Program-made: the position numbers and the translations under genes
The notes under the pieces: generated by a model
What the model was told of the DNA's origin: nothing
What the model saw: the letters and a program-made list of their open reading frames with translations, nothing else
Database searches by the model: none
Shown here: positions 8,798-19,319 of the stretch, one piece after another
How the letters are laid out: every line of letters starts with the position of its first letter
How positions within the stretch are numbered: position 1 is the stretch's first letter
Source: Chitinophagaceae bacterium
Lineage (GTDB): Bacteria; Bacteroidota; Bacteroidia; Chitinophagales; Chitinophagaceae
Assembly (NCBI GenBank): GCA_016708765.1
Contig: JADJFD010000001.1
Coordinates: 248,001-312,000, forward strand
DNA: 64,000 bases
Direction: 5' to 3'

Positions 8798-9556
8798 ATG
8801 CTAATAATATTATTGTTTTTTGTTTGCCACTGGTATCTGGCGATTTTTTCTCAAACTTTTCTCCAACACCGTTATGCATCTCATGCTGCTTTCAGCATGA
8901 ATAAATTCTGGGAACGTTTTTTCTATCTTATTGCTTACATCGGGCAGGGTTCTTCGTATGTAAGTCCAAGGGTGTATGCGATTATGCATCGTATGCATCA
9001 TGCCTATACAGATACAGAAAAGGATCCGCATTCACCTTTGTTTGATGACAACCTTTTTGCCATGATGTGGCGAAGTCGGAATTTTACTTCCGGAGTATTC
9101 AATAATAAAATAGAGATAGAAGAGAGATTTTTAAAAAATCTTCCTGACTGGCCGGCATTGGACAGGATTGCTCATAACTGGATGTCAAGAGTTGGATGGA
9201 TTATATTTTATATTACTTTCTATATCATTTTTGCTCCATCAGCTTGGTGGTATTTATTGATACCAATACATATTGTAATGCTTCCGCTACACGGAGCGGT
9301 TATTAACTGGTATGCACATAAATATGGTGCTGTAAATTTTAAAATGGATAATACTTCTAAGAATTTATATCCCATGGATATTTTCTTAATGGGAGAGGCA
9401 TATCATAACAATCATCACAAAACACCATCAGCAATTAATTTTGGAAGAAGGTGGTATGAGTTTGATCCTACTTATCCAATAATACGGTTCTTAAGCCTTG
9501 TTAAGGTTATTAAAGTGAATAAGATAAACAGAAATAGCAATGTAGAACTGGAATAA
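8798..9556 (+). CDS. acyl-CoA/fatty acid desaturase
   Basis: 252-residue membrane di-iron desaturase of the delta-9 (SCD/OLE1) type. The three histidine boxes are visible: HRYASH near residue 24, HRMHHAYTD near residue 65, and HNNHH near residue 205. Hydrophobic segments lie between them. It introduces a cis double bond into an acyl chain and so adjusts membrane fluidity. It is shorter than many relatives because it has almost no N-terminal extension before the first helix. No neighbour links it to a particular lipid pathway. Confidence 0.9.
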   Translation: MLIILLFFVCHWYLAIFSQTFLQHRYASHAAFSMNKFWERFFYLIAYIGQGSSYVSPRVYAIMHRMHHAYTDTEKDPHSPLFDDNLFAMMWRSRNFTSGVFNNKIEIEERFLKNLPDWPALDRIAHNWMSRVGWIIFYITFYIIFAPSAWWYLLIPIHIVMLPLHGAVINWYAHKYGAVNFKMDNTSKNLYPMDIFLMGEAYHNNHHKTPSAINFGRRWYEFDPTYPIIRFLSLVKVIKVNKINRNSNVELE

Positions 9557-9577
9557 TTTTTTGTTTGAATATTTCTT

Positions 9578-9611
9578 CAGAAGGCACTAGAAATTTTCTA
9601 TGTGCCTTCTG
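9578..9611. terminator. hairpin between convergent genes
   Basis: CAGAAGGCAC (9578-9587) pairs with GTGCCTTCTG (9602-9611), and the inner TAGAAA/TTTCTA extends the stem. It overlaps the last codons of the DUF6629 gene and is followed by GTGTTTTT on the plus strand. Confidence 0.8.
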
Positions 9612-10311
9612 TGTTTTTAGGAACTGTTTTTCGCAAATCAAGAATGATCCATAATACTACAAAGCTGAGTATAGCGGCAAAAAAGCACCAGACGGAAATT
9701 ACAAATCCGGTATAAAAAATAACTGCGAATAGATAAGATGTAAGGAAGACTACACCCAGCCATTTCATCTTTTTTATGGTTGATATAAATGGAGTAACGA
9801 TTGTAGCAGCTATATAAAGTACACTAAATGCAACGATCAAGTTCTTTACAAGAGTTGGAATGGCAAACTCATAATGGAGATGGTCTCTTAATGATGCGGT
9901 AGCAGCATCAGGACAGTTTAAACAAAATGGGGTAACTGCTTTTACAGGATAGCTAAAGAGTATAAAGCAAACGCCTATTGCAACAAATGCTCCAATCCAT
10001 GCAAAAACTTTTGTAAGTCTCTTTCTCTTTTCGTCCGTTTCCAATTTATGTATTGTAAAAGGAATCCAGAATGGCCATACAGCCATGGCAAATACCAGAA
10101 ATGTATATGTAAGGAATGGTAACCAGTTTGACATATCAGTATTCCTTAGGGATATCCTCAACAGTCCTTCAGTCAATTGTTGTATCGAAAACAGCAACGG
10201 AATTGTTCCAAAAAGCTTTTGTGGTTTTGTTTTGGCTTTTGAAAGGGAAACGACACCAATTACTCCTAAAACTGCACTTGCTCCAAAACTTGCTGTAGCT
10301 GAAAAACACAT
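9598..10311 (-). CDS. DUF6629 family membrane protein
   Basis: 237 residues, starting MCFSATASFGAS, the hallmark opening of DUF6629 proteins as I recall them. Seven hydrophobic segments are spread over the whole length, which suggests a seven-helix inner-membrane protein. A Cys pair lies in the loop FCLNC near residue 134. The function of the family is unknown to me. Its 3' end overlaps the bidirectional terminator shared with the desaturase gene. Confidence 0.8.
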   Translation of the reverse strand: MCFSATASFGASAVLGVIGVVSLSKAKTKPQKLFGTIPLLFSIQQLTEGLLRISLRNTDMSNWLPFLTYTFLVFAMAVWPFWIPFTIHKLETDEKRKRLTKVFAWIGAFVAIGVCFILFSYPVKAVTPFCLNCPDAATASLRDHLHYEFAIPTLVKNLIVAFSVLYIAATIVTPFISTIKKMKWLGVVFLTSYLFAVIFYTGFVISVWCFFAAILSFVVLWIILDLRKTVPKNTEGT

Positions 10312-10442
10312 TAGCTAATTCTTTTTTTTGAACAGGTAAGATAGGAGATGTTTTTTAGAATCCGTATATACTTTTGCCAATTTGATGTTCAATTTTGATA
10401 AGAGGCAATACTTTTTTTCAGGAAAAGCTTATTTTCATTCCT

Positions 10443-11531
10443 ATGAAAAAGAGTCTATTATTTTTTATTCTATTTGTTTCACTCGAATCTTTATCGCAAT
10501 CCACTCAGAAAATGGATTTTGAAAACTATAATCCTCCTTCCACATTAGTGGTTCCAGGAAAAGTTTTTACAAAAGCAAAATATCCATTCATTGATGTGCA
10601 CAATCATCAGTTTCAAATGCCGACGATGGATCTTGGCAAATTGATTACTGAAATGGATAAGATGAATATGAAAGTGATGGTAAACCTGAGCGGACAAAGT
10701 GGCGAATCAATTACGAAATCTGTCGCCAACATAAAAGGGAACTTTCCAAAACGCTTTATCGTTTTTGCAAACATTGATTTTAAGAATGTTGGAGAAGCTG
10801 GATGGAGTGAAAAGGCAGCTAAACAATTAGAAGAAGATGTAAAGAACGGTGCAAATGGATTGAAGATTTATAAGAGCCTTGGTTTTTCTGTGAATGATGT
10901 AAATGGTAAAAGAGTAACTGTCGATGATCCAAGATTGGATGCCATTTGGAAGAAAGCCGGGGATTTGAAAATTCCGGTATTAATTCATACTGCAGACCCA
11001 AAGCCATTCTGGCAACCAATGGATTCTACCAATGAACGTTGGCTGGAACTGGCAACACATCCACGCAGAAAAAGAGGAGATGATGATCCGGCTCCATTTG
11101 ATACATTAATTGCTGAGCAACATAGAATGTTTCAAAAACATCCAAAGACAATTTTTATTGCCGCACATTTTGGCTGGTATCCGAATGATCTTGGTAAACT
11201 TGGACAATTACTGGATGCAATGCCAAATGTTGTAGTAGAGTTTGGTGCGATCATAGCAGAATTAGGTAGACAACCCCGAATGGCCAATCATTTTTTTACA
11301 AAATATCAAGACAGGATATTATTTGGGAAAGATAGTTGGGTGCCAGATGAATATCCGACGTATTTCAGAGTGTTGGAATCAACAGATGAATATTTTCCTT
11401 ATCATAAAAAATATCATGCTTTTTGGTCAATGTATGGAATGGGTTTGTCAGATGAAATCTTGAAAAAAATTTATTACAAAAATGCTTTAAGGATTATCCC
11501 TAATATTGATAAAAGCCAATTTCCTGAATAA
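10443..11531 (+). CDS. secreted amidohydrolase
   Basis: 362-residue TIM-barrel metal hydrolase of the amidohydrolase 2 type. The signal peptide MKKSLLFFILFVSLESLSQS supports the start at 10443 rather than the in-frame upstream start at 10395. Metal-binding motifs: IDVHNHQ near mature residue 35, the His in LIHTADPKPFW, and AAHFGWYPND. GKDSWVPDEYP near the C-terminus carries the catalytic-type Asp. Relatives are annotated as decarboxylases or hydrolases; the substrate is unknown. A periplasmic location is inferred from the signal peptide. Confidence 0.85.
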   Translation: MKKSLLFFILFVSLESLSQSTQKMDFENYNPPSTLVVPGKVFTKAKYPFIDVHNHQFQMPTMDLGKLITEMDKMNMKVMVNLSGQSGESITKSVANIKGNFPKRFIVFANIDFKNVGEAGWSEKAAKQLEEDVKNGANGLKIYKSLGFSVNDVNGKRVTVDDPRLDAIWKKAGDLKIPVLIHTADPKPFWQPMDSTNERWLELATHPRRKRGDDDPAPFDTLIAEQHRMFQKHPKTIFIAAHFGWYPNDLGKLGQLLDAMPNVVVEFGAIIAELGRQPRMANHFFTKYQDRILFGKDSWVPDEYPTYFRVLESTDEYFPYHKKYHAFWSMYGMGLSDEILKKIYYKNALRIIPNIDKSQFPE

Positions 11532-11559
11532 TTCATAGTTTTCGAAATTTTTATATCGA

Positions 11560-12296
11560 ATGGATACAAGTTTAAATAAATATATAAGCGAAACCGGTTT
11601 TGCTCACGAAGAGAAGCCGATAAATATATTGATCAGTTAAGAGTTACAATAAATGGGATTGAAGCAACAAAAGGGAATAGAGTAAGACCTGGAGATGTTG
11701 TTTTAGTAGATGGCGAACGAATAAAAAAGAAAGTTGCTGCTATTTATATTGCTTTAAATAAACCCAAAGGAATAACATGTACAACTGATTTAAAGGACAA
11801 AACAAATATTATTCATTTTATAAATTATAAATCGAGAATATTTCCCATTGGTAGGTTAGATAAAAGAAGCGAAGGACTTATTTTTCTTACAAACGATGGT
11901 GATATTGTAAATAAAATATTGAGAGCTGGCAATCAGCATGAAAAAGAATATATAGTATCGGTTGACAATCCAGTAACAAATGAGTTTGTTGAAAAAATGA
12001 AGAATGGAGTACGAATACAGGGCGGCGTAACAAAAAACTGTTTTGTTAAACAAATTGGGCCAAAACTGTTTAAAATTGTGTTGACCCAAGGATTAAATCG
12101 GCAAATAAGAAGAATGTGCGAAGCTTTAGGCTATAATGTAGTGAGTCTGAAAAGAACCAGGATTATGAATATGACTCTTGGCAATCTGCCACTTGGCAAA
12201 TGGAGGTTCTTTACTCCTGATGAGATTGAGACTATCAATCTGATGCTAAAAAATTCAAGAAAAACTGCAGATGGGGCTGAGGGCATGGACGAATGA
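11560..12296 (+). pseudogene. rluF: RluF-type 23S rRNA pseudouridine synthase, one-base frameshift
   Basis: ATG at 11560 opens an S4 domain (NKYISETGF) that runs into a stop at 11640. From about 11605 the next frame continues SRREADKYIDQLRV, LNKPKGITCTT, the catalytic block GRLDKRSEGLIFLTNDGD (Asp in RLD) and NRQIRRMCEALGY to the TGA at 12296. Adding one T to the T4 run at 11598-11601 restores GFCSRREADKY and a 245-residue RluF-like enzyme, which would isomerise a 23S rRNA uridine. The rest of the gene is undamaged, so a sequencing indel or very recent mutation is likely. Confidence 0.85.
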
Positions 12297-12499
12297 TTTT
12301 AAAGGTGTTTTAGTATTTCGCAATTTGGCAAAAATTTGACTGGCTTTAATTGGCCGATTACAAAAATGAAATATGCATTATTTCTGATATTAATAAACCT
12401 GAGTTTTCAGAACAATAATTAACTATAGAAAACATAAAGATTAAACATCCTTCCGTTTTTTATCACTTAGGTTGTAAATTGCAACCGAAATTATTTTGA

Positions 12500-13402
12500 A
12501 TGTATTATTTAGTTTTTGGGGTTCTTTATCTTTTTTCTTTACTTCCGATCCGGCTTCTTTATTTCTTTTCTGATCTTGTTGCTTTGCTGCTATATTATGT
12601 TTTTCAATATAGAAAAGAAGTCGTCATGGCTAACCTTTTGCAGGCTTTTCCTGATAAATCCGAGGAGGAGAGGATTGTAATCGCCAAAAAATTTTATCGA
12701 AATTTCATTGACAATTGGATTGAGACAATCAAATTGCTTTCAATAAGTAAACGTACAATGAATAAAAGAGTTACTGGTAATTTTGAAATATTTCATCAAT
12801 TGTATGGTAGTGGCAAATCGGTACAATTAAATCTTGGACATTTTTTTAATTGGGAAATAATGACATTGCATGCGGGCATTAATCAACCGTACACTTTTTT
12901 GACGGTTTACTTGCCGCAGAGTAGCATAATAATGAACCGATTAATTCTTTATATACGAGGTCGATGGGGAAACCCCTTGTTGCCAAGTTCGGATATGATC
13001 AGGTCAATTATTCCCTGGCGAAAAAAGCAATACTTGATTGCACTGGGTGCAGATCAGAGTCCGGCATTACCAGAAAATGCTTACTGGTTATATTTTTTGA
13101 ATAAACCTACTGGGTTCTTAAAGGGTTCTGAAAAATTTGCAAAGGGGCAAAAGATCCCTGTTGTTATGATGACCCACAACCGAACGAAAAGAGGCCATTA
13201 CCATTTTGAGTATTTTCTACTGTGCGAAGACCCTACAGTAATCCCAGAAGGAGAATTGATAAGACAGTACGTTTACCATCTTGAAAAAAATATTCAGCTT
13301 CAACCAGAACTTTATTTATGGAGTCATAAAAGATGGAAGCATTCCTGGAAAGAAGAATATAAAGAACTCTGGGTAGATAATACAGCTATGCCAACATTAT
13401 AA
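12500..13402 (+). CDS. LpxL/HtrB-type lysophospholipid acyltransferase
   Basis: 300 residues. A hydrophobic N-terminus (residues 1-35) is followed by YRKEVVMANLLQAFPDKSEEE, then the acyltransferase block. The motif LNLGHFFNWE supplies the HxxxxE (HX4D/E) catalytic pair, and GADQSPALPENAYWLYFLNKPTGF is the usual second block. The C-terminal PELYLWSHKRWKH is characteristic of lauroyl/myristoyl acyltransferases of lipid A synthesis. It should act at the inner membrane on lipid A or an aminolipid. The upstream 200 bp are AT-rich and hold no gene. Confidence 0.88.
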   Translation: MYYLVFGVLYLFSLLPIRLLYFFSDLVALLLYYVFQYRKEVVMANLLQAFPDKSEEERIVIAKKFYRNFIDNWIETIKLLSISKRTMNKRVTGNFEIFHQLYGSGKSVQLNLGHFFNWEIMTLHAGINQPYTFLTVYLPQSSIIMNRLILYIRGRWGNPLLPSSDMIRSIIPWRKKQYLIALGADQSPALPENAYWLYFLNKPTGFLKGSEKFAKGQKIPVVMMTHNRTKRGHYHFEYFLLCEDPTVIPEGELIRQYVYHLEKNIQLQPELYLWSHKRWKHSWKEEYKELWVDNTAMPTL

Positions 13403-13485
13403 TTGCACAATGCTATAGAGGTAATTGCTAATCTTTGATTGTAGCAACTGCAATTACTAGAGATATATTTTCTAATTTTACAAGG

Positions 13486-16400
13486 ATGAGAAGATATTTT
13501 ACTTTCCTTGTTTTTATTGTAATCTCTTCAGCTACTTATTGTCAGGATTATAAAAAACAAATAGAAGGACTGGATACGGCCTATGCTCAAGGCGATTATC
13601 CTCTTGCCAAAAAAATAATTGATAAGATTTACCCAACAGCAGCAACGGTTATCAAAGATGATACAGTATTAGTAGAATTTTTGAGTACCTGCGGATCTGT
13701 TTATTTTCAAACCAGTGAGTATAAAAAGGCTGGTGAATACTTTAAAGAAGCTTCGTTGAAGGCATTGCAAAAGTTGGGAGATAAGGATTATCGTTATTCA
13801 TTGGCCAATTTTAATCTGGCAGCTTGTTATAAACAAGAAGGCCGCTATCCGGAAGCAGAGCCTCTTTTTCTCCAATCTTTGCCGGTGTTAGCAGAAGCTT
13901 TTGGACAAAGCACTATTGAATATACCCGCTGTTTTTATACGCTGGCTTCGCTTTACATCGAGATGGCAAAATTTGCAGAAGCGGAAAGTATGTGTGCTGT
14001 TGCTGTAAATGTTTACAAAGTAGTTTTAGGGGAAACCAGTGATGATTATCTGGGTGCATTAGGATCAATGGGTGTTATATACCAGGGATTGGGTAAATAT
14101 GAAAAAGCAGAAGAGATTTTTTTGGCATTGAAAGCATATCATTCCTTGTTGCAACCGCCTCACAAGGCAACGTTGCAGATACTCGAAAATAACCTTGGCG
14201 AGTTGTACCGCCACATGGGTGATTATGAAAAAGCACAGTCCTATCTTATCAGTGCTGTTACATTGGCTGGCGAAGGTGCTGATGAAACGGCAAGCTCATT
14301 AAATAACCTTGCACTGGTGCAAAAAGCAATGGGTAATTATGCAGGAGCAGAACAATCCTATAAAAAAGCGATTGCTGTTTATATTAAACTTGGCAAAACA
14401 AATCATCCTGATTATACAAATCCAATTAATAATCTTGGCGAACTATACCGTACGATGGGAAGGTTTCAGGAAGCAGTATATGCGTTTGAAGAAGTAATTG
14501 AGTTGAGAAAAAAAATCCTGGGTACAGACCATCCTAATTATGCGAATGCGGTTAATAATCTTGCTTTGGTGGAATCTTCTGTTGGCATGTATGCAGAAGC
14601 AGAAAAGCATTTGCTGGAATGCAAAGCTATCTATAAAAAAATATTGGGAGAGAAGCATCGGTTCTATGCCAATGTTCTTGAACAATCTTGCTTCTTTGTA
14701 TAATTTGCAGGGTAAGTTGAAACTGGCGGAAGAAACCTACAAAGAATGTTTACAATTATACAAAGAAACATATGGCGAAACAAGTGATAAGTATGGGCTT
14801 TATCTTGGTGGTTTAGCAGCTACATATCGTTTGATGAAAAGATATGATGATGCGATTGCTCTCACTTTACAGTCGCTGGCAATCCTTAAAAATAAACTTG
14901 GTGAAAATCATTATGATTATATTGAAACAGAATATCATCTTGCCGAAACTTATAGAGAAGCAGGTAAATATCCGGAAACAGAAAAGCATTATTTGAATTC
15001 CCTGAAAGGTTATTTGTTGCTTGTCGAGAAATATTTTCCCTATCTAAGTGAAAGTGATAAGACTGCTTTTTATTTTGGGGTTGCTGCTGTTTTTGAAACA
15101 TTCAACTCTTTTGTTATTGAGATGGAATTGGATTTCCCTGCAAAGAATAGCGATGCATTAGTAGCAAGAATGTACAATAACCAGGTCGCATTAAAATCAT
15201 TATTGTTAAAAGAATCCGGAAATATCCAGGCAAAGATTACAGCATCCGATAATGCTGACTTAAAGAAAGATTACCAGCAATGGCTGGAGAAAAGAGAGAA
15301 CATTGTGCAGCATTACAGACTTAGTTCAGAAGAAGCTGAAACTAAAGAATTCAACATACCTACATTGGAATTGCAGGCAAATGAACTGGAGCAGCGCATT
15401 GCTATTGCATTAAAAACTAATCTTAAGAAAGAAGCTGCTAAAACTGTAACATGGACTGATATACAAACTGGATTAAAAGATGGTGAATATGCTGTAGAAA
15501 TTATCCGCACAGAATTTTATACCAAAGCAAGATGGACCGATACTATTTATTATACGGCATTAATAATAGATAAGGATTGCAAAGTTCCAAAGCTTGTACT
15601 GTTTAATAATGGAAAGAATCTTGAAACAAATAATATCGCTACTTATCGCAGAGCAATTAAAACAAAAACGGAAGACAATGTTTCTTATAATACATTTTGG
15701 AGGCCACTAAAAGAACAGTTGACAAATGCAAGCAAGATTTATTTCTCTTCTGACGGCGTTTACCAGCAGTTGAATCTTAATACACTGAGAAATACTGAAA
15801 CAAAAAAATACATATTGGATGAAGCTGAAATACAATTAGTTTCTAATACAAAAGATATTCTACAAGAACATTCAACAGTTGTTTCAAAGAAAGCAAACAT
15901 ATTTTCTTATCCTGATTATGGTGTTAAAACTTCTGATGAGAATCCGTCAGAAACAAGGTTTCCCGGCTTTCCGGAATTAAAAGAACTGCCCGGTACAAAA
16001 GCTGAAGCAGATTCTATTAAAAGAATAATGTCAACACAAAATTGGATTATAGAGGAATTTCTACGAAAGAATGCAACAGAAGATGCCATAAAAAAAATAA
16101 ACAATCCTCAAGTATTGCATATTGCAACGCATGGTTTTTTTCTGAATGATGTGAAAGGGAACACTGAAAAGGTAATGGGTATTCAAAGCGAAGTGGTTAA
16201 ACAAAATCCTTTGCTTCGTTCCGGTGTGATACTGGCGGGAGCAGCTGCTATTGCCAGAGATTCATTATCATCTAATACAAAAGAAGATGGAATACTTACA
16301 GCATACGAAGCAATTGGACTTAATCTTACAAATACCGATCTTGTTGTTTTATCGGCTTGCGAAACCGGACTTGGCGAATTGCTGAACGGACAAGGTGTCT

Positions 16401-16630
16401 ATGGTTTGCAACGGGCATTTCTTATTGCAGGAGCAAAATCAGTCATTATGAGTTTGTGGGTGATAGATGATTTTGCCACACAGGAATTGATGGCAAATTT
16501 TTATAGAGAATGGTTGAAAGATCCTACATCAGCAAACAAACACAAGGCTTTTAGAAATGCACAGTTAAAGCTTAAAGAAAAATACGACAAGCCTTATTAT
16601 TGGGGCGCATTTGTAATAGTTGGTGATTAA
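13486..16630 (+). pseudogene. secreted TPR-CHAT protease, one-base frameshift
   Basis: The start at 13486 (after AAGG) gives signal peptide MRRYFTFLVFIVISSATYCQ. About ten tetratricopeptide repeats follow, with recurring Y-x-EAE and NNLGELYR motifs. The C-terminal CHAT domain carries the caspase-like dyad in HIATHGFF and LSACETGLGE. The frame breaks near 14676-14680. Reading TTCTTG as TTCTG joins FYANVL to NNLASLYNLQ, giving about 1047 residues. CHAT proteases (for example those of type III-E CRISPR and gasdermin systems) cut target proteins on activation. This one has an export signal, so its targets would be periplasmic. I regard it as an intact gene with an indel error or a recent mutation. 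Confidence 0.85.
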
Positions 16631-17656
16631 TGAGCAAGTTGCTTTGCGTCCACTACTTCAATTTCAAATACTAAAATACTATTTGGAGGTATTTTAGCAG
16701 ACCTTGTCCGGATAGAATATGCTATGTCTGATGGAATTACTAATTTGATTTTTCCTCCCACTTTAGATAAAGGAATACCGATTTGCCATCCTTTGATCAA
16801 TCTATTTAAAGGGAAAGAAATAGGCTTATCTTTTGTTTGATCAAATATTGAATTGTCAGAAAATAAATATCCTTTATAAAAAACGGTAACGGTATCTGTC
16901 AATAAAACCTGGCGGCCTGTTCCTTCTTTTATGATAGAGTAATAAACTCCTTGTTCGTTTTTTGTTGCATCTGTTTTGCCTGCAACAATTGCATCTTCAA
17001 TAATCTTTATGTCAGTCTGCCGTTGTTGTACACTATCTATATGACCCAATAAATTAATAACTGGTGCAGGCTGATTTTCTTCTTTTAGATTTTTCCAGGA
17101 ACCATTTTGTCGTTGGCACCAGGCAGAACTAATATCAATTGCAAGTCCGCCCTTTCTTTTAGCAATATTAATGATTCCAGGTTGCTGAATAGTATTCCAT
17201 CTACCAGTGATTTTACTAGTGCCAATATGTTTCCATTTGTTTTCCTGAGGTAGCCAGACATATCCGGAATAAAGAGAAAAATTATCAATGGAGTCTGTTG
17301 CTATTGAAATCATTAGTTTATATGACTCATTAAGTTTCCAATTGTATTTACAACTTATTTCACCTCTTTTGCTAATATCAACCTCTTTGCCAGTTGAAAT
17401 TACAGATGCTGACTTTGGATACTTAAATACAATTTTTTTTTCCTGTTTATCAGTTTGAAGGAAAAGTATTAGCGCCATCGCTTTAATACCTGCATAGTAT
17501 TTCTTATCTCAATTAACACCTATTACTTTAACTTCTATAAAGATCTGCACAGCCTTTTACACTATCAGGTAAATTATAGTTAATAGTAGTAAACTTTCTC
17601 GGCCCTGTGCCAATTGATGAAGTATCAAAAAGAATGGATAAAAGAAAGACTGTTTC
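16627..17656 (-). pseudogene. DUF3472-FKBP fusion with decayed 5' end
   Basis: The main frame (16627-17478, 283 residues) ends in a complete FKBP-type peptidyl-prolyl isomerase domain: VTVFYKGYLFSDNSIFD, PLNRLIKGWQIGIPL, IPPNSILVFEIEVVD. Before it, CKYNWKLNESYKLMI and SGYVWLPQENKWKHIG resemble DUF3472. The start offered (17478) lacks a signal peptide. Upstream, 17528-17656 encodes in another frame TVFLLSILFDTSS (signal-like) and NYNLPDSVKGCADLY. A TGA (17509-17511) separates the two. At least two indels and one nonsense codon would have to be repaired, so this looks like real decay. It overlaps the convergent CHAT gene by 4 nt. Confidence 0.7.
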
Positions 17657-17707
17657 TCATTAATAATATTTGTATAAATCTACAACTTCTGACAAAATGA
17701 TGAATAG

Positions 17708-17773
17708 AATTACGGAACGATCAACGGAGCGTCGCAACGTCAGCTGATAGTAGTACAAAAGCTGGTTACAAAA
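17708..17773 (+). promoter_or_regulatory. conserved element, copy B, upstream of prfB
   Basis: 66-bp match to 3707-3773: AATTACGGAACGATCAACGG, then GCGTCGCAAC, TGATAGTAGTA and GCTGGTTACAAAA. It ends 17 bp before the presumed -7 box of prfB. The spacing to that box differs from the 3 bp in copy A, so it is not simply an extended promoter. Confidence 0.6.
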
Positions 17774-17790
17774 TCCTCATTCATTTCCTT

Positions 17791-17798
17791 TAACTTCG
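17791..17798 (+). promoter_or_regulatory. probable -7 box of prfB
   Basis: TAACTTCG is one base away from TAnnTTTG. The ATG of prfB follows after only 4 nt, so the transcript may be leaderless. Confidence 0.45.
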
Positions 17799-17802
17799 CC
17801 GC

Positions 17803-18895
17803 ATGACAATCGAAAAATTGAATGATATGCGGTCCCGCATTGCCGGGGTAAGGAGGTTTCTTTGACGTCGAAAACCGACGATATAAAATCAATGAAGACA
17901 AGCAGCTTTCGTTAAGTTCCGGTTTCTGGGACGACAACAAAAGGGCTACCGAAATTCTTAAAAACATCAAGCTGAACGAGTATTGGGTGAATCTCTATGA
18001 AGATGCAGAAGCGTCTGTAGAAGATTTTGCAGTACTATTTGAATTCTGGAAATCAGGTGATGCTACAGAAGAAGAAACGCAGTCTGCTTATGATCTTTCT
18101 TTGGAGAAACTGGATGATGCAGAATTTAAAGCCACACTCAACGAACCGGAAGATGAGTTGCCAGTTGTATTACAAATAAATTCAGGTGCTGGTGGAACGG
18201 AAAGTCAGGATTGGGCAGAAATGCTTGCCCGAATGTATAGAATGTATGGCGAAAAGCAAGGCTGGAAAGTCACCGAACTCGACTGGCAATGGGGCGATGG
18301 TGCCGGAATAAAAACCTGTACATTACAATTCGACGGGCCATTTGCTTATGGGTTTCTAAAAGCAGAAAGTGGTGTGCATCGTTTGGTTCGGATTTCTCCG
18401 TTTGACAGTAATGCCCGACGACATACTTCATTTGTTTCTGTGTATGCTTATCCCTTAGTGGATGATACAATTGAGATTGAAATAAAACCGGCTGATGTAA
18501 AAATGGAAACATCAAGAAGTGGTGGAGCAGGCGGACAGAATGTAAATAAGGTAGAAACAAAAGTACAGTTGACGCATTTACCTACGGGTATTGTAGTGGT
18601 TTGTCAGCAGGACAGAAGCCAGCTTGGTAACAGAGAACTTGCAATGCAAATGCTTCGCAGTCGATTATACGAATTGGAATTACAAAAAAGAAATGCGGCT
18701 AAAGATGCTACCAATGCAAAAAAGAAAAAAATAGAGTGGGGAAGCCAGATCCGCAGTTATGTTTTTCATCCTTATAAAATGATAAAAGACCATCGTACTG
18801 ATTTTGAAGTTGGTAATATTGGACCAGTGATGGATGGTGAGTTGGATGGTTTTATTAAGGCGTATCTTATGTCGGAAAAAGAAACTGAGAATTGA
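17803..18895 (+). CDS. prfB: peptide chain release factor 2 (programmed +1 frameshift)
   Basis: Recognises UGA and UAA stop codons and triggers peptide release. ATG at 17803 reads [20 protein letters not shown] and meets TGA at 17863. A +1 shift at CTT-T gives [14 protein letters not shown] and continues to 18895, 363 residues in all. The domain order is normal: N-terminal helical domain, the SPF codon-recognition tripeptide ([11 protein letters not shown]) and the catalytic GGQ loop ([11 protein letters not shown]). Frameshifting depends on RF2 scarcity, giving autoregulation. The upstream conserved element may add another control. The GTG at 17987 is not the start. Confidence 0.96.
17851..17865 (+). 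promoter_or_regulatory. prfB programmed +1 frameshift site
   Basis: AGGAGG (17851-17856), a 3-nt spacer, CTT (17860-17862) and TGA (17863-17865) followed by C. This is the classic arrangement of internal Shine-Dalgarno and slippery CUU-UGA. It is notable because ordinary genes here show almost no Shine-Dalgarno sequence. Confidence 0.95.
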
Positions 18896-18930
18896 TTTGG
18901 CAATTTGGTGATTAGCTGATTTGGTGATGA
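18893..18930 (+). repeat. degenerate ~8-bp array, left of S23 gene
   Basis: A run of units TGATTTGG, CAATTTGG, TGATTAGC, TGATTTGG begins in the prfB stop codon. It is an inverted copy of 19318-19350 on the other side of the four-helix-bundle gene: 21 of 25 bases match and all four differences are transitions. Confidence 0.7.
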
Positions 18931-18959
18931 TACAACCGGGAGTCCTTTAAATTGATGTC

Positions 18960-19319
18960 ATGCAAGGGAATAAGGAAAAGAATTTAATTGTTGAACTTAC
19001 TTTCGAATTTGCATTGAAAATTATTAAGTACACAGAACTGTTGGAAAAGGACAGAAAGTTTGTTTTGGCTACCCAACTTTTAAAGTCAGGTACAAGTATA
19101 GGAGCAAACGTTAGGGAAGCACAAAATGCAGAAAGTAAGCCTGATTTTATTCATAAAATGAAAATTGCTGCTAAAGAAGCAGATGAAACGGAATATTGGT
19201 TATTACTTTGTGATAAGACACAAGGTTATCCGGATTGCAAAGAATTGTTGAATGATTGTTTGTCAATCGTCAAAGTTTTATCTAAAATAAATGCATCGTC
19301 GAAAAACAAGATTAATTAA
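18960..19319 (+). CDS. four-helix-bundle protein (S23 / rRNA intervening sequence family)
   Basis: 119 residues, predicted all-helical. It carries the family signature LLKSGTSIGANVREAQNAES, followed by DFIHKMKIAAKEADETEYWL. This family (23S rRNA intervening-sequence protein) includes proteins encoded inside 23S rRNA insertions and the accessory Avd proteins of diversity-generating retroelements; members pentamerise and bind nucleic acid. Here it stands free between prfB and pruA, with no rRNA or reverse transcriptase nearby. It is enclosed by inverted short-period arrays, suggesting a small mobile cassette. Its function in such settings is unknown. Confidence 0.88.
   Translation: MQGNKEKNLIVELTFEFALKIIKYTELLEKDRKFVLATQLLKSGTSIGANVREAQNAESKPDFIHKMKIAAKEADETEYWLLLCDKTQGYPDCKELLNDCLSIVKVLSKINASSKNKIN

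Noticed and set aside
11598..11601. Programmed -1 frameshift in rluF
   Set aside because: No X-XXY-YYZ heptamer, no stimulatory structure and no precedent in the family; a missing T is simpler.
13435..13485. TTG start 17 codons upstream of the TPR-CHAT ATG
   Set aside because: It would bury the signal peptide; the ATG at 13486 has AAGG just before it and a perfect signal sequence.
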